Positions 26,681-35,641 of a stretch of 64,000 bases of DNA are shown here, piece after piece (position 1 is the first letter of the stretch; the number at the start of each line of letters is the position of its first letter). A program made the position numbers and the translations under genes. The notes below the pieces were generated by a model. It had not been told where the DNA came from. It saw only the letters and a program-made list of their open reading frames with translations, and made no database searches. Origin of the DNA: an uncultured Oligoflexales bacterium (GTDB lineage Bacteria; Bdellovibrionota_B; Oligoflexia; Oligoflexales; JAPPIL01); NCBI GenBank assembly GCA_958296095.1, contig OY282434.1, positions 744,001 to 808,000 of the forward strand, in the 5' to 3' direction.

Positions 26681-27937
26681 GTGCTTTGGCAAGCGATTGA
26701 TGTGCATAGACCAACCCTGAAATATCAGGATCGGGCTTGGGATTTTCGCACCGCGGATACTAAAGAGTTCACCCACTGCTTTCACGCTTACCCAGCCATG
26801 ATGATACCGCAGATTGCCCGTGAGCTTCTGCGTCGCTATGGACAGAAGGGCGGCTGGCTACTCGATCCATATTGTGGCACAGGCACATCGTTGGTGGAAG
26901 CTTCGCTGTTCGGGATGCACAGTGTTGGCTGTGACATCAACCCCCTAGTGCGTCTCATCGCCACCAGCAAGCTAACATCGGCCTCGTTGCCCGCAGTTGA
27001 TCATAATGTGCGCAAGTTGCATATTGCCATGTCTGGTGTTAAGCGAACAGTACCGACCTCAACAGTCCCCGACATTACCAACCTTACCTTTTGGTTTGCA
27101 GATGGTGTAATTGCACGTCTTGCCTTTCTCCGTTCTCTTATCAGGAGCATAAAAGACAGTGCCAGCCGCAATTTTACTTGGGTGGCTTTCTCTGAAACTG
27201 TGCGGGAATCTTCTTACACACGCAAAGGTGAGTTTAAACTTTATCGCCTGCCGCCACAACGTTTAAAAAATTTCAATCCCGATGTGTTTGCTATCTTCAG
27301 TAAAAAATTAAACCGCAACCGTCAAGGCTTGGCGCATTATCTTGCCGCCAGAAAAGAAGTTAAAGCAAACGTTGTTGGACTGGACAGCACCCAAGCTATC
27401 CTGCCAAGTTCAGCAAATGCTTATGACTTGGTAATCACATCTCCACCTTATGGTGATTCGCAGACAACCGTTGCCTATGGACAGTATAGTCGTTTATCCG
27501 CGGAGTGGATTGGCTTGCCTCAGGCAAGAAAAATAGACCGCTTGGCAATGGGAGGAAGACGCACCACCCAGCAACCACACAACTCCTCGCTAACGCCTGC
27601 CATTGCACAAATTGCTGCTATCGACGCAAAAAGAGCAGAGCAAGTGACAGCCTTCTATGTTGATCTTGAACGTAGCATTGACTCGGTAGCTACCTGTCTT
27701 TCTCCACGGGCAACAGTGTGCTACATCGTCGGCAATCGTCGCGTCAAAGGCATCACCCTGCCCACCGATGAATTTGTCGTCTCGGCCTTTGCCACCCATG
27801 GTTTTGCGCATAAACACACCATCGTCCGCAGTATTCCCAACAAACGCATGCCCGCCAAGAACAGCCCATCGAACATCGTCGGCAACACCGCGACGACCAT
27901 GCACCGGGAAAATATCGTCGTATGTCAACGAGAGTGA
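26681..27937 (+). CDS. Site-specific DNA methyltransferase (N4-cytosine or N6-adenine type)
   Basis: This 418-aa amino-methyltransferase carries motif I LLDPYCGTGTSLVEASLFG near residue 60 and the catalytic motif IV TSPPYGDS near residue 250, an order with the SAM motif first. SPPY favours N4-cytosine, though N6-adenine cannot be excluded. HCFHAYPAMMIPQIARELL at the N-terminus is typical of a subgroup of such enzymes. The start is GTG at 26681. No restriction partner is adjacent, so it may be an orphan or the rest of a broken system. Flanking repeats on the left suggest transfer. Confidence 0.88.
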   Translation: MLWQAIDVHRPTLKYQDRAWDFRTADTKEFTHCFHAYPAMMIPQIARELLRRYGQKGGWLLDPYCGTGTSLVEASLFGMHSVGCDINPLVRLIATSKLTSASLPAVDHNVRKLHIAMSGVKRTVPTSTVPDITNLTFWFADGVIARLAFLRSLIRSIKDSASRNFTWVAFSETVRESSYTRKGEFKLYRLPPQRLKNFNPDVFAIFSKKLNRNRQGLAHYLAARKEVKANVVGLDSTQAILPSSANAYDLVITSPPYGDSQTTVAYGQYSRLSAEWIGLPQARKIDRLAMGGRRTTQQPHNSSLTPAIAQIAAIDAKRAEQVTAFYVDLERSIDSVATCLSPRATVCYIVGNRRVKGITLPTDEFVVSAFATHGFAHKHTIVRSIPNKRMPAKNSPSNIVGNTATTMHRENIVVCQRE

Positions 27938-28106
27938 TTGTTGTCGAGGGTAGATATCTAAAGACGCACACCTTTGTATGTCTCCGTCTCAGCTAAGCTG
28001 GGGGCCTCCCGTTCGATTTGGGGCTGGGTCGTCCTGTGTTTACTATAGATATTTATAAAATTATATGATATAAACAAATAATCATAGTTTATGCAGGGTT
28101 ACATTT

Positions 28107-28841
28107 ATGAAAAAACTATCTATTTCTATAATACTTATAGTTGCTTGTGGGAATCCACCGAGCAAGCCACAGGTTGCAGTTGATTTTGATGCTACAGGTG
28201 AGCAGGTGGAGGCGATCTTTGCCGACCAGGTAGTCGATGGACGCTACTGCTTCTATAAGACAACGCTTGCCAAAGATAGCCTGTCCGCCTGTGATTGGGA
28301 GGAATTGGCACAGGTGGAGGACGAGGTCGAGCAGGCAGAAAAGCGCCTTCGCTTTAGAGGCGATACGGAGGAAAATCAGCAGGCTCTGGTCGTGGCAGAA
28401 GCTAACCTTGCTAAATTTAAGGATAAATATCTAGTCACCAAGAAGATATTGGCAGAGGGAAGCACGCCGTTGACCTCGCACTCTATTGACCGTGAGGAGT
28501 TGGAATCTTTACTCGCCTTAGGTTCTAAATCGTTAAATATTGCGGGCAACTTGGCATTGCCACCGTTGTCACTGCCGACCTTCGCGGCATGTATACTCGG
28601 TATTTTATTTTCAAAGACGTTGGTGTGTATTCCATCTGCTGCTCTCTTCGTGGCCTCGGCATTTTACGGCATACGAGCCAGCGGTGAGGGAACGTATTAT
28701 ACCAACAGGATAATATCACCGTATGTCTTTGCCGTGCGGCCGAACATTTTACCGAGACTGGACAAAGCTTTTCAGTGGTTTGAATCAAAGAACAGCGTCC
28801 CTTGTCCGCAGTTTGTGGCAACCCCTGAACAAAAGGAGTGA
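28107..28841 (+). CDS. Lipoprotein with a C-terminal membrane segment
   Basis: Unknown 244-aa protein. MKKLSISIILIVAC ends in a lipobox. Residues about 70-115 are charged and helical (EELAQVEDEVEQAEKRLRF). A hydrophobic region, about residues 155-190, contains FAACILGILFSKTLVCIPSA and would span the membrane. Four nt separate its stop from the trypsin-like gene, so the two are co-transcribed, and they may act together as membrane component and protease. The upstream region is AT-rich, with no sigma-28-type box. Confidence 0.75.
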   Translation: MKKLSISIILIVACGNPPSKPQVAVDFDATGEQVEAIFADQVVDGRYCFYKTTLAKDSLSACDWEELAQVEDEVEQAEKRLRFRGDTEENQQALVVAEANLAKFKDKYLVTKKILAEGSTPLTSHSIDREELESLLALGSKSLNIAGNLALPPLSLPTFAACILGILFSKTLVCIPSAALFVASAFYGIRASGEGTYYTNRIISPYVFAVRPNILPRLDKAFQWFESKNSVPCPQFVATPEQKE

Positions 28842-28845
28842 TACG

Positions 28846-29763
28846 ATGCAAAAGACATGTCTTTACGTTTTATTGTTGAGCATCTTTAGCCAACAAATTC
28901 TAGCGGTTGGTGGTGATCGAGCTATCACGGGCGACGACATTCTCAACCGTTATACTGTCCATATCAGGTTATCGGTCGATGAGGGGGCGACTGTTGCTAG
29001 CGGTTGGTGTTCGGGGACTCTGCTCGATGCCCAGCACGTCCTAACCGCTGCCCACTGTGTCCGCGGTATCTGGCGAGCGAAGGTATTGGTTGGTTTCGAC
29101 AAGCCGATCATCTTGCCGACAGGCGATAATTTTTCGGCAATCGGTGCAGGCGAACTGTATATAGCTAGTAGGAGTTATTTGAAACGTGGCGACCTAGATA
29201 TGGGCGGAGTTCTGTGGGCAAAGATGCTCTTTAGCCGACCGCGTGTCGTGTTGCAGGATTTGGCGATCATCAGACTAACGAAGCCGCTGCAGTTGCCCTA
29301 TGGCTTTCATTTTCATATTCCCGATGCCAGTGCCGACTTAAGCGGCAAGCAGGTGACAATTGCTGGCTATGGCATTGGTGACATCGGTCAAGAGCCGGGC
29401 CGGGCACGGCGGGCTGACATAAAATTGGTTAAGGATTACCAACGTTCCGATCTCTTTGAGTTTACCAACTATTTTCGTTCTATTTCATCGGGCGATTCTG
29501 GTGGCCCCGTGTGGTGGTGGGATGATGACGGGCACTTGAACTTGATCGGTGTGCATACGTTTGCGGCCCCGTTGTTCAAGTATTACACCTATTCTATCGA
29601 TATTCGCCAGCATCGCCAATGGTTGGAAAATGCCCGCCGTGCCGCTAACGACCACACGCTGGTATTGGAAAAGAGTATGAACCTCCAGCGAGGGTATTTC
29701 CCTGGTTATTTAGAGGATTTTTATCATAAGCAGCGACGGAAAAATACTCCTGCTGGTAGTTAG
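28846..29763 (+). CDS. Secreted S1 (trypsin-like) serine protease
   Basis: A 305-aa protease with signal peptide MQKTCLYVLLLSIFSQQILA. The catalytic triad is visible: His in LTAAHCV, Asp in DLAIIRL and Ser in SSGDSGGPV. The start at 28846 has AAGGAG upstream and lies four nt after the previous gene. About 45 residues follow the trypsin core (from KSMNLQRGYF) and have no clear role. The 3' end lies ten nt before a direct repeat that also occurs upstream of the AbiEi-type gene. Substrates are unknown. Confidence 0.9.
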   Translation: MQKTCLYVLLLSIFSQQILAVGGDRAITGDDILNRYTVHIRLSVDEGATVASGWCSGTLLDAQHVLTAAHCVRGIWRAKVLVGFDKPIILPTGDNFSAIGAGELYIASRSYLKRGDLDMGGVLWAKMLFSRPRVVLQDLAIIRLTKPLQLPYGFHFHIPDASADLSGKQVTIAGYGIGDIGQEPGRARRADIKLVKDYQRSDLFEFTNYFRSISSGDSGGPVWWWDDDGHLNLIGVHTFAAPLFKYYTYSIDIRQHRQWLENARRAANDHTLVLEKSMNLQRGYFPGYLEDFYHKQRRKNTPAGS

Positions 29764-29772
29764 TGGATTGTT

Positions 29773-29876
29773 GGCGGAATTTTTGCATCTCTACGTTGTG
29801 CAGCAAATACGTAAAAATTAAGATAACCCTGTAGTTGAGTGTCGCATAGAGGAGGCTTGCGAGTCAATCGTAACTA
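29773..29876. repeat. Direct repeat 1 flanking the AbiEi-type gene
   Basis: About 104 bp (from GGCGGAATTTTTGCATCTC to AATCGTAACTA), recurring at 30455-30558 with two differences. It contains a copy of the AbiEi-type gene's first codons (minus strand). Confidence 0.85.
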
Positions 29877-30488
29877 TTACCATGCATATTTTTTCAACAT
29901 ATCCTTGCTTGTTTTGAAAATATTGTATTTTTTCAGTTCATCTCGTGGGTATAGACCACGTCGCATACCCTCATCGATAGCTTGACAAACAAATTCTCTT
30001 GGCACACGCGGTGAGTGAATAACATCGTATAAAGTTCTGGTTGGAGTGGTCACCCTGTACCCCTCCACATATCGCCAATCCTCTGGCTTGAGAGCCTGCT
30101 TGTACAACATGAGTAGCTTGGGTGTAGCTGTATCTCTTCTGAAGTTTGGTGGCACTGTCATGTGGACTTTGGCAGGGGCAAGATCAGACAGTTCGTAGAG
30201 TTCTAATGCCGTTTCGTGTGAGTAAACCCCTTGTGCTTCACCGGCCCTGTTGCATGACCACAGATACCACATCACTAGTTGCGACGAGGGAGAATAGGGA
30301 AAGCTCGTAAGTCGGTAAATCCCTCGGTGCTCTCTTTCCCAGTTACCTGCAACGACATGGTAAGAGTGGTTGCGACGATCAAATCCAGCTTCTACTGCTT
30401 GTCGGGCGGTAAACAGCCCCTGCTGTCGTTCAGCAAGCTTGTAAAGTGCTGTGTGGCGGAATTTTTGCATCTCTACGTTGTGCAGCAA
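29877..30488 (-). CDS. AbiEi-type antitoxin/transcriptional regulator, orphan
   Basis: The 203-aa protein matches the AbiEi family (type IV toxin-antitoxin). The N-terminal winged helix has GLFTARQAVEAGFDRRNHSY, a linker motif HRGIYRL follows, and the C-terminal domain has PTRTLYDVIHSPRVPREFV. In AbiE systems it represses its own operon and counters the nucleotidyltransferase AbiEii. Here no AbiEii follows. Instead the sequence after the stop repeats the gene's own upstream region and first codons. The start could be ATG at 30473 (MQKFRHTALYKL). It may be an orphan regulator or what is left after recombination. Confidence 0.82.
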   Translation of the reverse strand: MLHNVEMQKFRHTALYKLAERQQGLFTARQAVEAGFDRRNHSYHVVAGNWEREHRGIYRLTSFPYSPSSQLVMWYLWSCNRAGEAQGVYSHETALELYELSDLAPAKVHMTVPPNFRRDTATPKLLMLYKQALKPEDWRYVEGYRVTTPTRTLYDVIHSPRVPREFVCQAIDEGMRRGLYPRDELKKYNIFKTSKDMLKKYAW

Positions 30489-30558
30489 ATACGTAAAAAT
30501 TAAGATAAACCTGTAGTTGAGTGTCGCATAGAGGAGGCTTGCGAGTCAACCGTAACTA
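30455..30558. repeat. Direct repeat 2 (upstream and 5' end of the AbiEi-type gene)
   Basis: This is the second copy of the 29773-29876 repeat. It includes the AbiEi-type start codon region and its leader. Confidence 0.85.
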
Positions 30559-30596
30559 ACGAGAATATCGGGTTTTTTTCAGGTGGTCACTACACT
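30557..30596 (-). repeat. GTAGTGACC fragment (insertion-element end remnant), inverted
   Basis: On the minus strand: GTAGTGACCACCTG then AACCCGATATTCTCGTTA. It abuts direct repeat 2. Confidence 0.6.
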
Positions 30597-30671
30597 TAGC
30601 CCTTACCACCGTTGTCTTAGCCCAAACCTCCGTTGTCTTGGCACGGCGCAGTGGAGCACCTTAGCCCGTAT

Positions 30672-30830
30672 CTCCGTTATCTTGGCGAGGCGCAGCCCTA
30701 CCGAGAAACTCCCCACGAATATGTATAAGCACATGCCTTGTGCAAAAAAATAACCTGGTTGCAGTATTGGCAATATCTGCGGTCGTTTTCGTACGGCCTC
30801 GCCTCGCCGTTCATAAAGCCCTCGGTGGGC
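30672..30830 (+). repeat. Structured dispersed element, copy 8
   Basis: Complete copy. The arms GGCGAGGCG/CGCCTCGCC are perfect. CTACCGAG pairs with CTCGGTGG using one U-G pair. Confidence 0.85.
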
Positions 30831-30912
30831 AAGAGGTGGGGGCAACAGCCGAGAGACTTGGGGGCAAGCTTGAACGCAACCGCGAGTGGCAAAGACCCTC
30901 CTTAGCCCGTAT

Positions 30913-31070
30913 CTCCGTTATCTTGGCGAGGCGCAGCCCTACCGAGAAACTCCCCACGAATATGTATAAGCACATGCCTCGTGCAAAAAATAATCTGGTT
31001 GCAGTATTGGCAATATCTGCGGTCGTTTTCGCACGGCCTCGCCCCGCCATTCATGGAGATCTCGGCAGGC
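30913..31070 (+). repeat. Structured dispersed element, copy 9
   Basis: Complete copy. GGCGAGGCG/CGCCCCGCC has one mismatch. CTACCGAG/CTCGGCAG has an A-C mismatch, the only copy breaking the crossing arm. Confidence 0.85.
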
Positions 31071-31123
31071 AAGCATGAACGTAACAGCCGAGAGACTTGG
31101 AAGCAGCCACTACTTAGCACAAA

Positions 31124-31287
31124 CATCCGTTATCTTGGCACGGCACAGACCTGCCGAGAAACTCTCCCTTGAGTTAAGTGCAAGTACATGCCTTGTGCAA
31201 AAAAATAACCTGGTTGCAGTATTGGCAATATCTGTGGTCGAGTTTTCGCACGGTCTTGCCGCGCCGTTCATGTGGCTCTCGGCAGGC
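31124..31287 (+). repeat. Structured dispersed element, copy 10
   Basis: Complete copy. AGACC/GGTCT and CTGCCGAG/CTCGGCAG are perfect. GGCACGGCA/TGCCGCGCC has one mismatch. It sits in the first unit of the tandem duplication. Confidence 0.85.
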
Positions 31288-31560
31288 AAGCCTCAACGCA
31301 ATAACGAGAGACTTGGGGGCAAGCGGGAGAGGGGCTGGCAGGCAAGCCTGAACGCAATAGAGAGTGGTCTGAGAACATGCAGCGAGCTAGGAAGCGAGCG
31401 ATACAAAAAGCCGCGTAGCGAGCGAAGCGAGCTAGGAAGCGAGCGGGACAAAGAGCCGCAGCGCAGCGAACGGTCTCCCCGCGCCATTCATGGAGATATC
31501 GGCAGGCAAGCATGAACGTAACAGCCGAGAGACTTGGAAGCAGCCACTACTTAGCACAAA

Positions 31561-31724
31561 CATCCGTTATCTTGGCACGGCACAGACCTGCCGAGAAACT
31601 CTCCCTTGAGTTAAGTGCAAGTACATGCCTTGTGCAAAAAAATAACCTGGTTGCAGTATTGGCAATATCTGTGGTCGAGTTTTCGCACGGTCTTGCCGCG
31701 CCGTTCATGTGGCTCTCGGCAGGC
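31561..31724 (+). repeat. Structured dispersed element, copy 11
   Basis: This is the duplicate of copy 10, offset by 437 bp, in the second unit of the tandem duplication. Confidence 0.85.
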
Positions 31725-32009
31725 AAGCCTCAACGCAATAACGAGAGACTTGGGGGCAAGCGGGAGAGGGGCTGGCAGGCAAGCCTGAACGCAATAGAGA
31801 GTGGTCTGAGAACATGCAGCGAGCTAGGAAGCGAGCGATACAAAAAGCCGCGTAGCGAGCGAAGCGAGCTAGGAAGCGAGCGTTACAAAAAAGCCGCGTA
31901 GCGCAGCGCGTAGCGCACAGCGCAGCGAGCGACCCTGAGGTTGATCGGTGGTAAATTTTCAGCTTGCACGTTGCAGGTTTACCTTGCAGACTTAAACATG
32001 GAGGTGCTT

Positions 32010-33191
32010 ATGCAGGTAGGTCTGGAGCGTTTGCGTGCTGAACCATCCCTGGCCGCGGCGTGGGGGCGATGTGGACTGCTATGCAATCAGGCTTCGCTGA
32101 CAGCGGAGTTCGAGCCTGCCTGGCAGGTGTTGCAACGCACGACGCAGCTGACTTGCCTATTCAGTCCGCAGCACGGTTTTGAGGCGACAGTGCAGGACAA
32201 CATGATCGAGTCGCCGCACGCACGACATGTGCCGACGGGCTTGCCGATTTTCAGTCTGTATCACAAGCAGCGCCTGCCGACGGCGGCGATGGCAGCACAA
32301 CTGGACACTTTTGTCGTAGATCTACAACTGACCGGCACCCGCATCTACACTTTCAAGTATACATTGGCGGCAGTGTTGCGAGCTGCCGCGGCATATGGCA
32401 AGCAAGTAGTGGTGCTCGATCGTCCCAACCCACTTGGCGGGGAAATTCTAGAAGGACGAGTGCTACATGCCGATGTCAGATCTTTCGTCGGTGAGTTTGC
32501 CCTGCCGATGCGACATGGCTTGACAATGGGAGAGGCCGCCCGCTTTTTTAACAGTGAGATTGGTGCAGAGTTAACGGTAGTTGCATTGCGTGGCTGGCAA
32601 CCTGAGTGCTTGTGGTCAGATTTGGCTCGCCCTTGGGTGTTGACTTCACCGAACATGCCTACTTGTGAGACGGTGTTTGCATTTCCAGGCTTGGTGCTGC
32701 TTGAAGGCACGAACGTTTCTGAAGGGCGCGGCACCTGCTTGCCTTTCCAACTGCTCGGTGCGCCTTGGATTGCCGATGCCGAACGTTTGGTGCAACGTGT
32801 ATATGACCTTTGTCCTAACCTAGAAGGCGTGCATCTGCGGGCAACACAGTTCATGCCTACCCACCAAAAATGGCAAGGGCAGGTGTGCAACGGCTTGCAG
32901 CTGCATATTACTGTGCCTGAACGTGCGCGTGTTTTTCGGCTTGGCAGCGCCGTGGTGCGTGCCTTTATTGAACTTGGCGAGGAAAATTTCCAGTGGCAAC
33001 AGCCACCGTATGAGTATGAATATGAGAGGTTGCCGATACAATTGTTGCTGGGCGATGCTGCTGCTGACCGTATGTTTACCGCCGACAATTTTGATGTTGA
33101 TGCAGATTATTGGCATCACGGCTTAGCCCAGTATCGTCTTGCTGCCGCCCCGCACCTGCTTTACGATCGGCAAGTGTGGGGGGTTGACTAA
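32010..33191 (+). CDS. DUF1343 family protein, probable exo-beta-N-acetylmuramidase (NamZ-like)
   Basis: A 393-aa protein of the DUF1343 family, whose characterised member NamZ removes N-acetylmuramic acid from peptidoglycan fragments. Conserved segments are LFSPQHGFEATVQ, VVDLQLTGTRIYTFKYTL, VVLDRPNPLGG, LTSPNMPTCETVFAFPG and LLEGTNVSEGRGT followed by PFQLLGAPW. The ATG at 32010 has GGAGG five nt upstream. There is no signal peptide, so it should act in the cytoplasm, perhaps in cell-wall recycling. It overlaps the convergent kinase-like gene by four nt. Confidence 0.88.
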   Translation: MQVGLERLRAEPSLAAAWGRCGLLCNQASLTAEFEPAWQVLQRTTQLTCLFSPQHGFEATVQDNMIESPHARHVPTGLPIFSLYHKQRLPTAAMAAQLDTFVVDLQLTGTRIYTFKYTLAAVLRAAAAYGKQVVVLDRPNPLGGEILEGRVLHADVRSFVGEFALPMRHGLTMGEAARFFNSEIGAELTVVALRGWQPECLWSDLARPWVLTSPNMPTCETVFAFPGLVLLEGTNVSEGRGTCLPFQLLGAPWIADAERLVQRVYDLCPNLEGVHLRATQFMPTHQKWQGQVCNGLQLHITVPERARVFRLGSAVVRAFIELGEENFQWQQPPYEYEYERLPIQLLLGDAAADRMFTADNFDVDADYWHHGLAQYRLAAAPHLLYDRQVWGVD

Positions 33192-35488
33192 CCAGCTTTC
33201 TTTACGGATTTTTCATGTTTCTGTAAAAGTGCGGCTGCGTCAAGATATTCGTCGATTACCGCTCGCATATACATAGGGGCAATTTTCACATCTCGGTAAA
33301 ACTCAAGTCGTCTGGCAATGACTTCGTCCAACCTGTTAGCGTCTGCCCCTGCATCTCGATAAAATGTGCGCAGGTGTTCGATTTCTGGATGATTGGCATA
33401 CTGGGCAAAGTTGTAGTCGTAGAGAGATTTTTCTGGTGCTAATTTCTGTAAAATATTTAGCTCTTTTTGTTCGAAGCATGCTAACACTGGTTCAACTACC
33501 TTCTGCAAATCTTTATCACTAACCTCGGCTAAGCGAGTGAGAAATTGCGCATCGGTGTAATGGAGGCCAGCAAAAATGCCTGCTGCCGTTTCTTCTTTCA
33601 GCACAAACTTCGCCGGTTGTTGTCCACGATAATACAGCTCACCACTGGAATAACTTCTTTTACCATGTGGTTTTACGTCACCTACGCGTACGAATATGCC
33701 GCGCAGACCTTCTTCGTAAGACAAGGCCTCACCACCGTCGATCATGAAGGCGCGCCCACGACTAGGTATCATTCTGTTGTGGAAGCCGCTGTCCCAATAA
33801 GCGCTGAGCAATGCCAGAGTGTTAGCACGTCGCGTCTCGGTAAGAGCTTGCACAGATTCATCATATCCTACCAGGGGAGGTTCAGTGTAGTGTTTAGCAC
33901 GTTCGATAAACAATTGCAGCACATAGTCTCGTCCTTGAGCAAATTTGCGGTGGACGGTTAGAGGGAAGATGTTAGTGCCGATGAGTTTATCTAACTCAGA
34001 CATGGCAATAGCCTTAGCTTGATCCCAGGATTTGGCAACAGCACGCACGCCGTTAGTAAATTCTAATTCACGTGCCCCAGTTATTCCACCAAAGGTGCGT
34101 TTGTCTTCAACAGCCATCTCGGCATTCTGCAAGACATCTGTGACTAATTTTTCAAGTGTCGCGGCGTGTTTAACCAGCCCACGTTCTCGCAGTTGCCATA
34201 TTACCTCCTGTATGTTGCCCACTTCTAGATATGCTTGGAAGTCACCATCAACTCCTTCGACAATGTTGCTAACACTAGCCAAGAAGTCATCTGATATTTT
34301 TGCTTCTGCTGATGCGGTTGCTTCCCTGACAGCTTTATTTAGATCATCGATGTTAAGCTGGTCAGAATAAACATTCTCGGACATTTCTTTGCGCATAGTA
34401 ATTTCTAGTTCGTTGATATTAAGCTGGTCAGATTTGACCGCGGCAGCTTCATCAGCATAGACACCCTCGGACATTGTTTTGTGCATAATACCTTCTAGTC
34501 GGGCGCGAGTTTGAGTGATTTCGCCCTTCTGTGTTTTGTGCAAAATTACTGCCACCTTCTGCTGATCCTCACGACCAATCCAGCGAAGACGATATTCGTC
34601 GCCGTCGATATGTGCAAGCAGCGCGGCGTGAAAATCTTCATCCGACCAGTGTGCTTGCCGATAACTGACATTGTCTGCTAACTTCTCGACCCGCACGCCA
34701 TGGTACATTTGCCTATTGTCGAGACCATCGAGATAGGTTTTTATTTGCTCAGTAGGGGTAAAGCCATCAGCAAAGACATACATTTCTTTTTTTCCAGCCA
34801 TCTCAATATCGACGATATTTAGTTTTGTCTTGTTTTGCATTTTAGTAGTTGCTGCACGTAGATCATCTTTGGATAGCTGTTTGCTGACGATGTTGCTCTG
34901 AATTTTTTCAATAGGCAAGCCTTTTTGTAAGATTTCAACATCGATAGTATCGAGATAACTAACAGCTTGTGCAACAGGAGTAGAGTCGATGGCAAAGATG
35001 TGATCAAGATGCACTGCATACTTCGTGCGGTCTAGGGCAGAGTTTAGGTAGAAATCCTCGGGCAGCTTGAGGGTCGCGACCAGCTCTTCGATGACTATTC
35101 CTTCCTTGAGCTTTTGTGCATCGAGAGCGGTTAGATGGCGTGTTAATCTATCTTCCGGGGTGTGACCATCAGCAAAAACTCGTCGCTCCAAGCCAACACG
35201 AAACTCTGTATAACCTCTGGCTTTGAGCTTAGATGACGATATCCCCTTCGCTTTAAGTTGAGCTAAGGGCACACCCTCGCCAGTAAATTTTTCTGGATCG
35301 ATCTTTCGTAGGATGCGGTCTGGATTTTTCTTTATGTATTTCACCAGACTCCTGCCGCCGAGAGCAACTACTGCCACCACCGCGGTCATGATCCCATACT
35401 TAATGATTGGCTCTTCCTCTTGCTCTTCGGCTCTGACCGTAGTATTTAATCCAACACCTATAAGTATGGACAAAACAACCCTTAGCAT
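33188..35488 (-). CDS. Exported membrane protein with three internal repeats and a C-terminal kinase-like domain
   Basis: A 766-aa protein. Signal peptide 1-20 (MLRVVLSILIGVGLNTTVRA), membrane segment about 29-45, then three repeats of about 60-75 residues near 105, 165 and 239 (FADGHTP / FAIDSTP / FADGFTP, each followed by a YLD- or LTALD-type helix and an LP- or V-type IEKL helix). A helical region follows. Residues about 465-670 resemble HipA/PI3K/FAM20-type kinase folds: GGITGA (467-471), AVAKS with K486, SELDKLIGTNIFPLTVHR with E498, YWDSGFHNRM with D566 and N571, and FMIDGG with D584. These would be nucleotide lysine, glutamate, catalytic and metal residues. This is inference from pattern. 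AGGAG lies before the ATG. A fragment at 45109-45621 is related. Confidence 0.78.
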   Translation of the reverse strand: MLRVVLSILIGVGLNTTVRAEEQEEEPIIKYGIMTAVVAVVALGGRSLVKYIKKNPDRILRKIDPEKFTGEGVPLAQLKAKGISSSKLKARGYTEFRVGLERRVFADGHTPEDRLTRHLTALDAQKLKEGIVIEELVATLKLPEDFYLNSALDRTKYAVHLDHIFAIDSTPVAQAVSYLDTIDVEILQKGLPIEKIQSNIVSKQLSKDDLRAATTKMQNKTKLNIVDIEMAGKKEMYVFADGFTPTEQIKTYLDGLDNRQMYHGVRVEKLADNVSYRQAHWSDEDFHAALLAHIDGDEYRLRWIGREDQQKVAVILHKTQKGEITQTRARLEGIMHKTMSEGVYADEAAAVKSDQLNINELEITMRKEMSENVYSDQLNIDDLNKAVREATASAEAKISDDFLASVSNIVEGVDGDFQAYLEVGNIQEVIWQLRERGLVKHAATLEKLVTDVLQNAEMAVEDKRTFGGITGARELEFTNGVRAVAKSWDQAKAIAMSELDKLIGTNIFPLTVHRKFAQGRDYVLQLFIERAKHYTEPPLVGYDESVQALTETRRANTLALLSAYWDSGFHNRMIPSRGRAFMIDGGEALSYEEGLRGIFVRVGDVKPHGKRSYSSGELYYRGQQPAKFVLKEETAAGIFAGLHYTDAQFLTRLAEVSDKDLQKVVEPVLACFEQKELNILQKLAPEKSLYDYNFAQYANHPEIEHLRTFYRDAGADANRLDEVIARRLEFYRDVKIAPMYMRAVIDEYLDAAALLQKHEKSVKKAG

Positions 35489-35641
35489 ACCCAGCTCCTG
35501 TTAATTGCGAAAAAAAAACAACACTACATGTGTGTATCACAAATTATCAATTAAATCAGCAGCATTTAGATAAACACGTGTGTTTTTGGCAAGTTAATTC
35601 TCTGCCAGGAGAGGGCAGACTGGATGCCGTGCAGCCAGATC

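Larger units (their letters stand above)
31052..31925 (+). repeat. 437-bp tandem duplication containing one structured element per unit
   Basis: Units 31052-31488 and 31489-31925 are almost identical from the 3' arm of one element through a complete element and the GCGAG modules. The two units differ mainly at their ends. Confidence 0.85.

Noticed and set aside
26582-26785. A minus-strand gene upstream of the second methyltransferase
   Set aside because: Short, no ribosome site, and overlaps the methyltransferase start.
28723-28845. N-terminal extension of the trypsin-like protein
   Set aside because: It overlaps the upstream lipoprotein gene. The ATG at 28846 has a good ribosome site and starts a signal peptide.
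31075-31901. Two identical 'proteins' as duplicated genes
   Set aside because: They are the frames over the 437-bp tandem duplication of repeat DNA, not conserved coding sequences.
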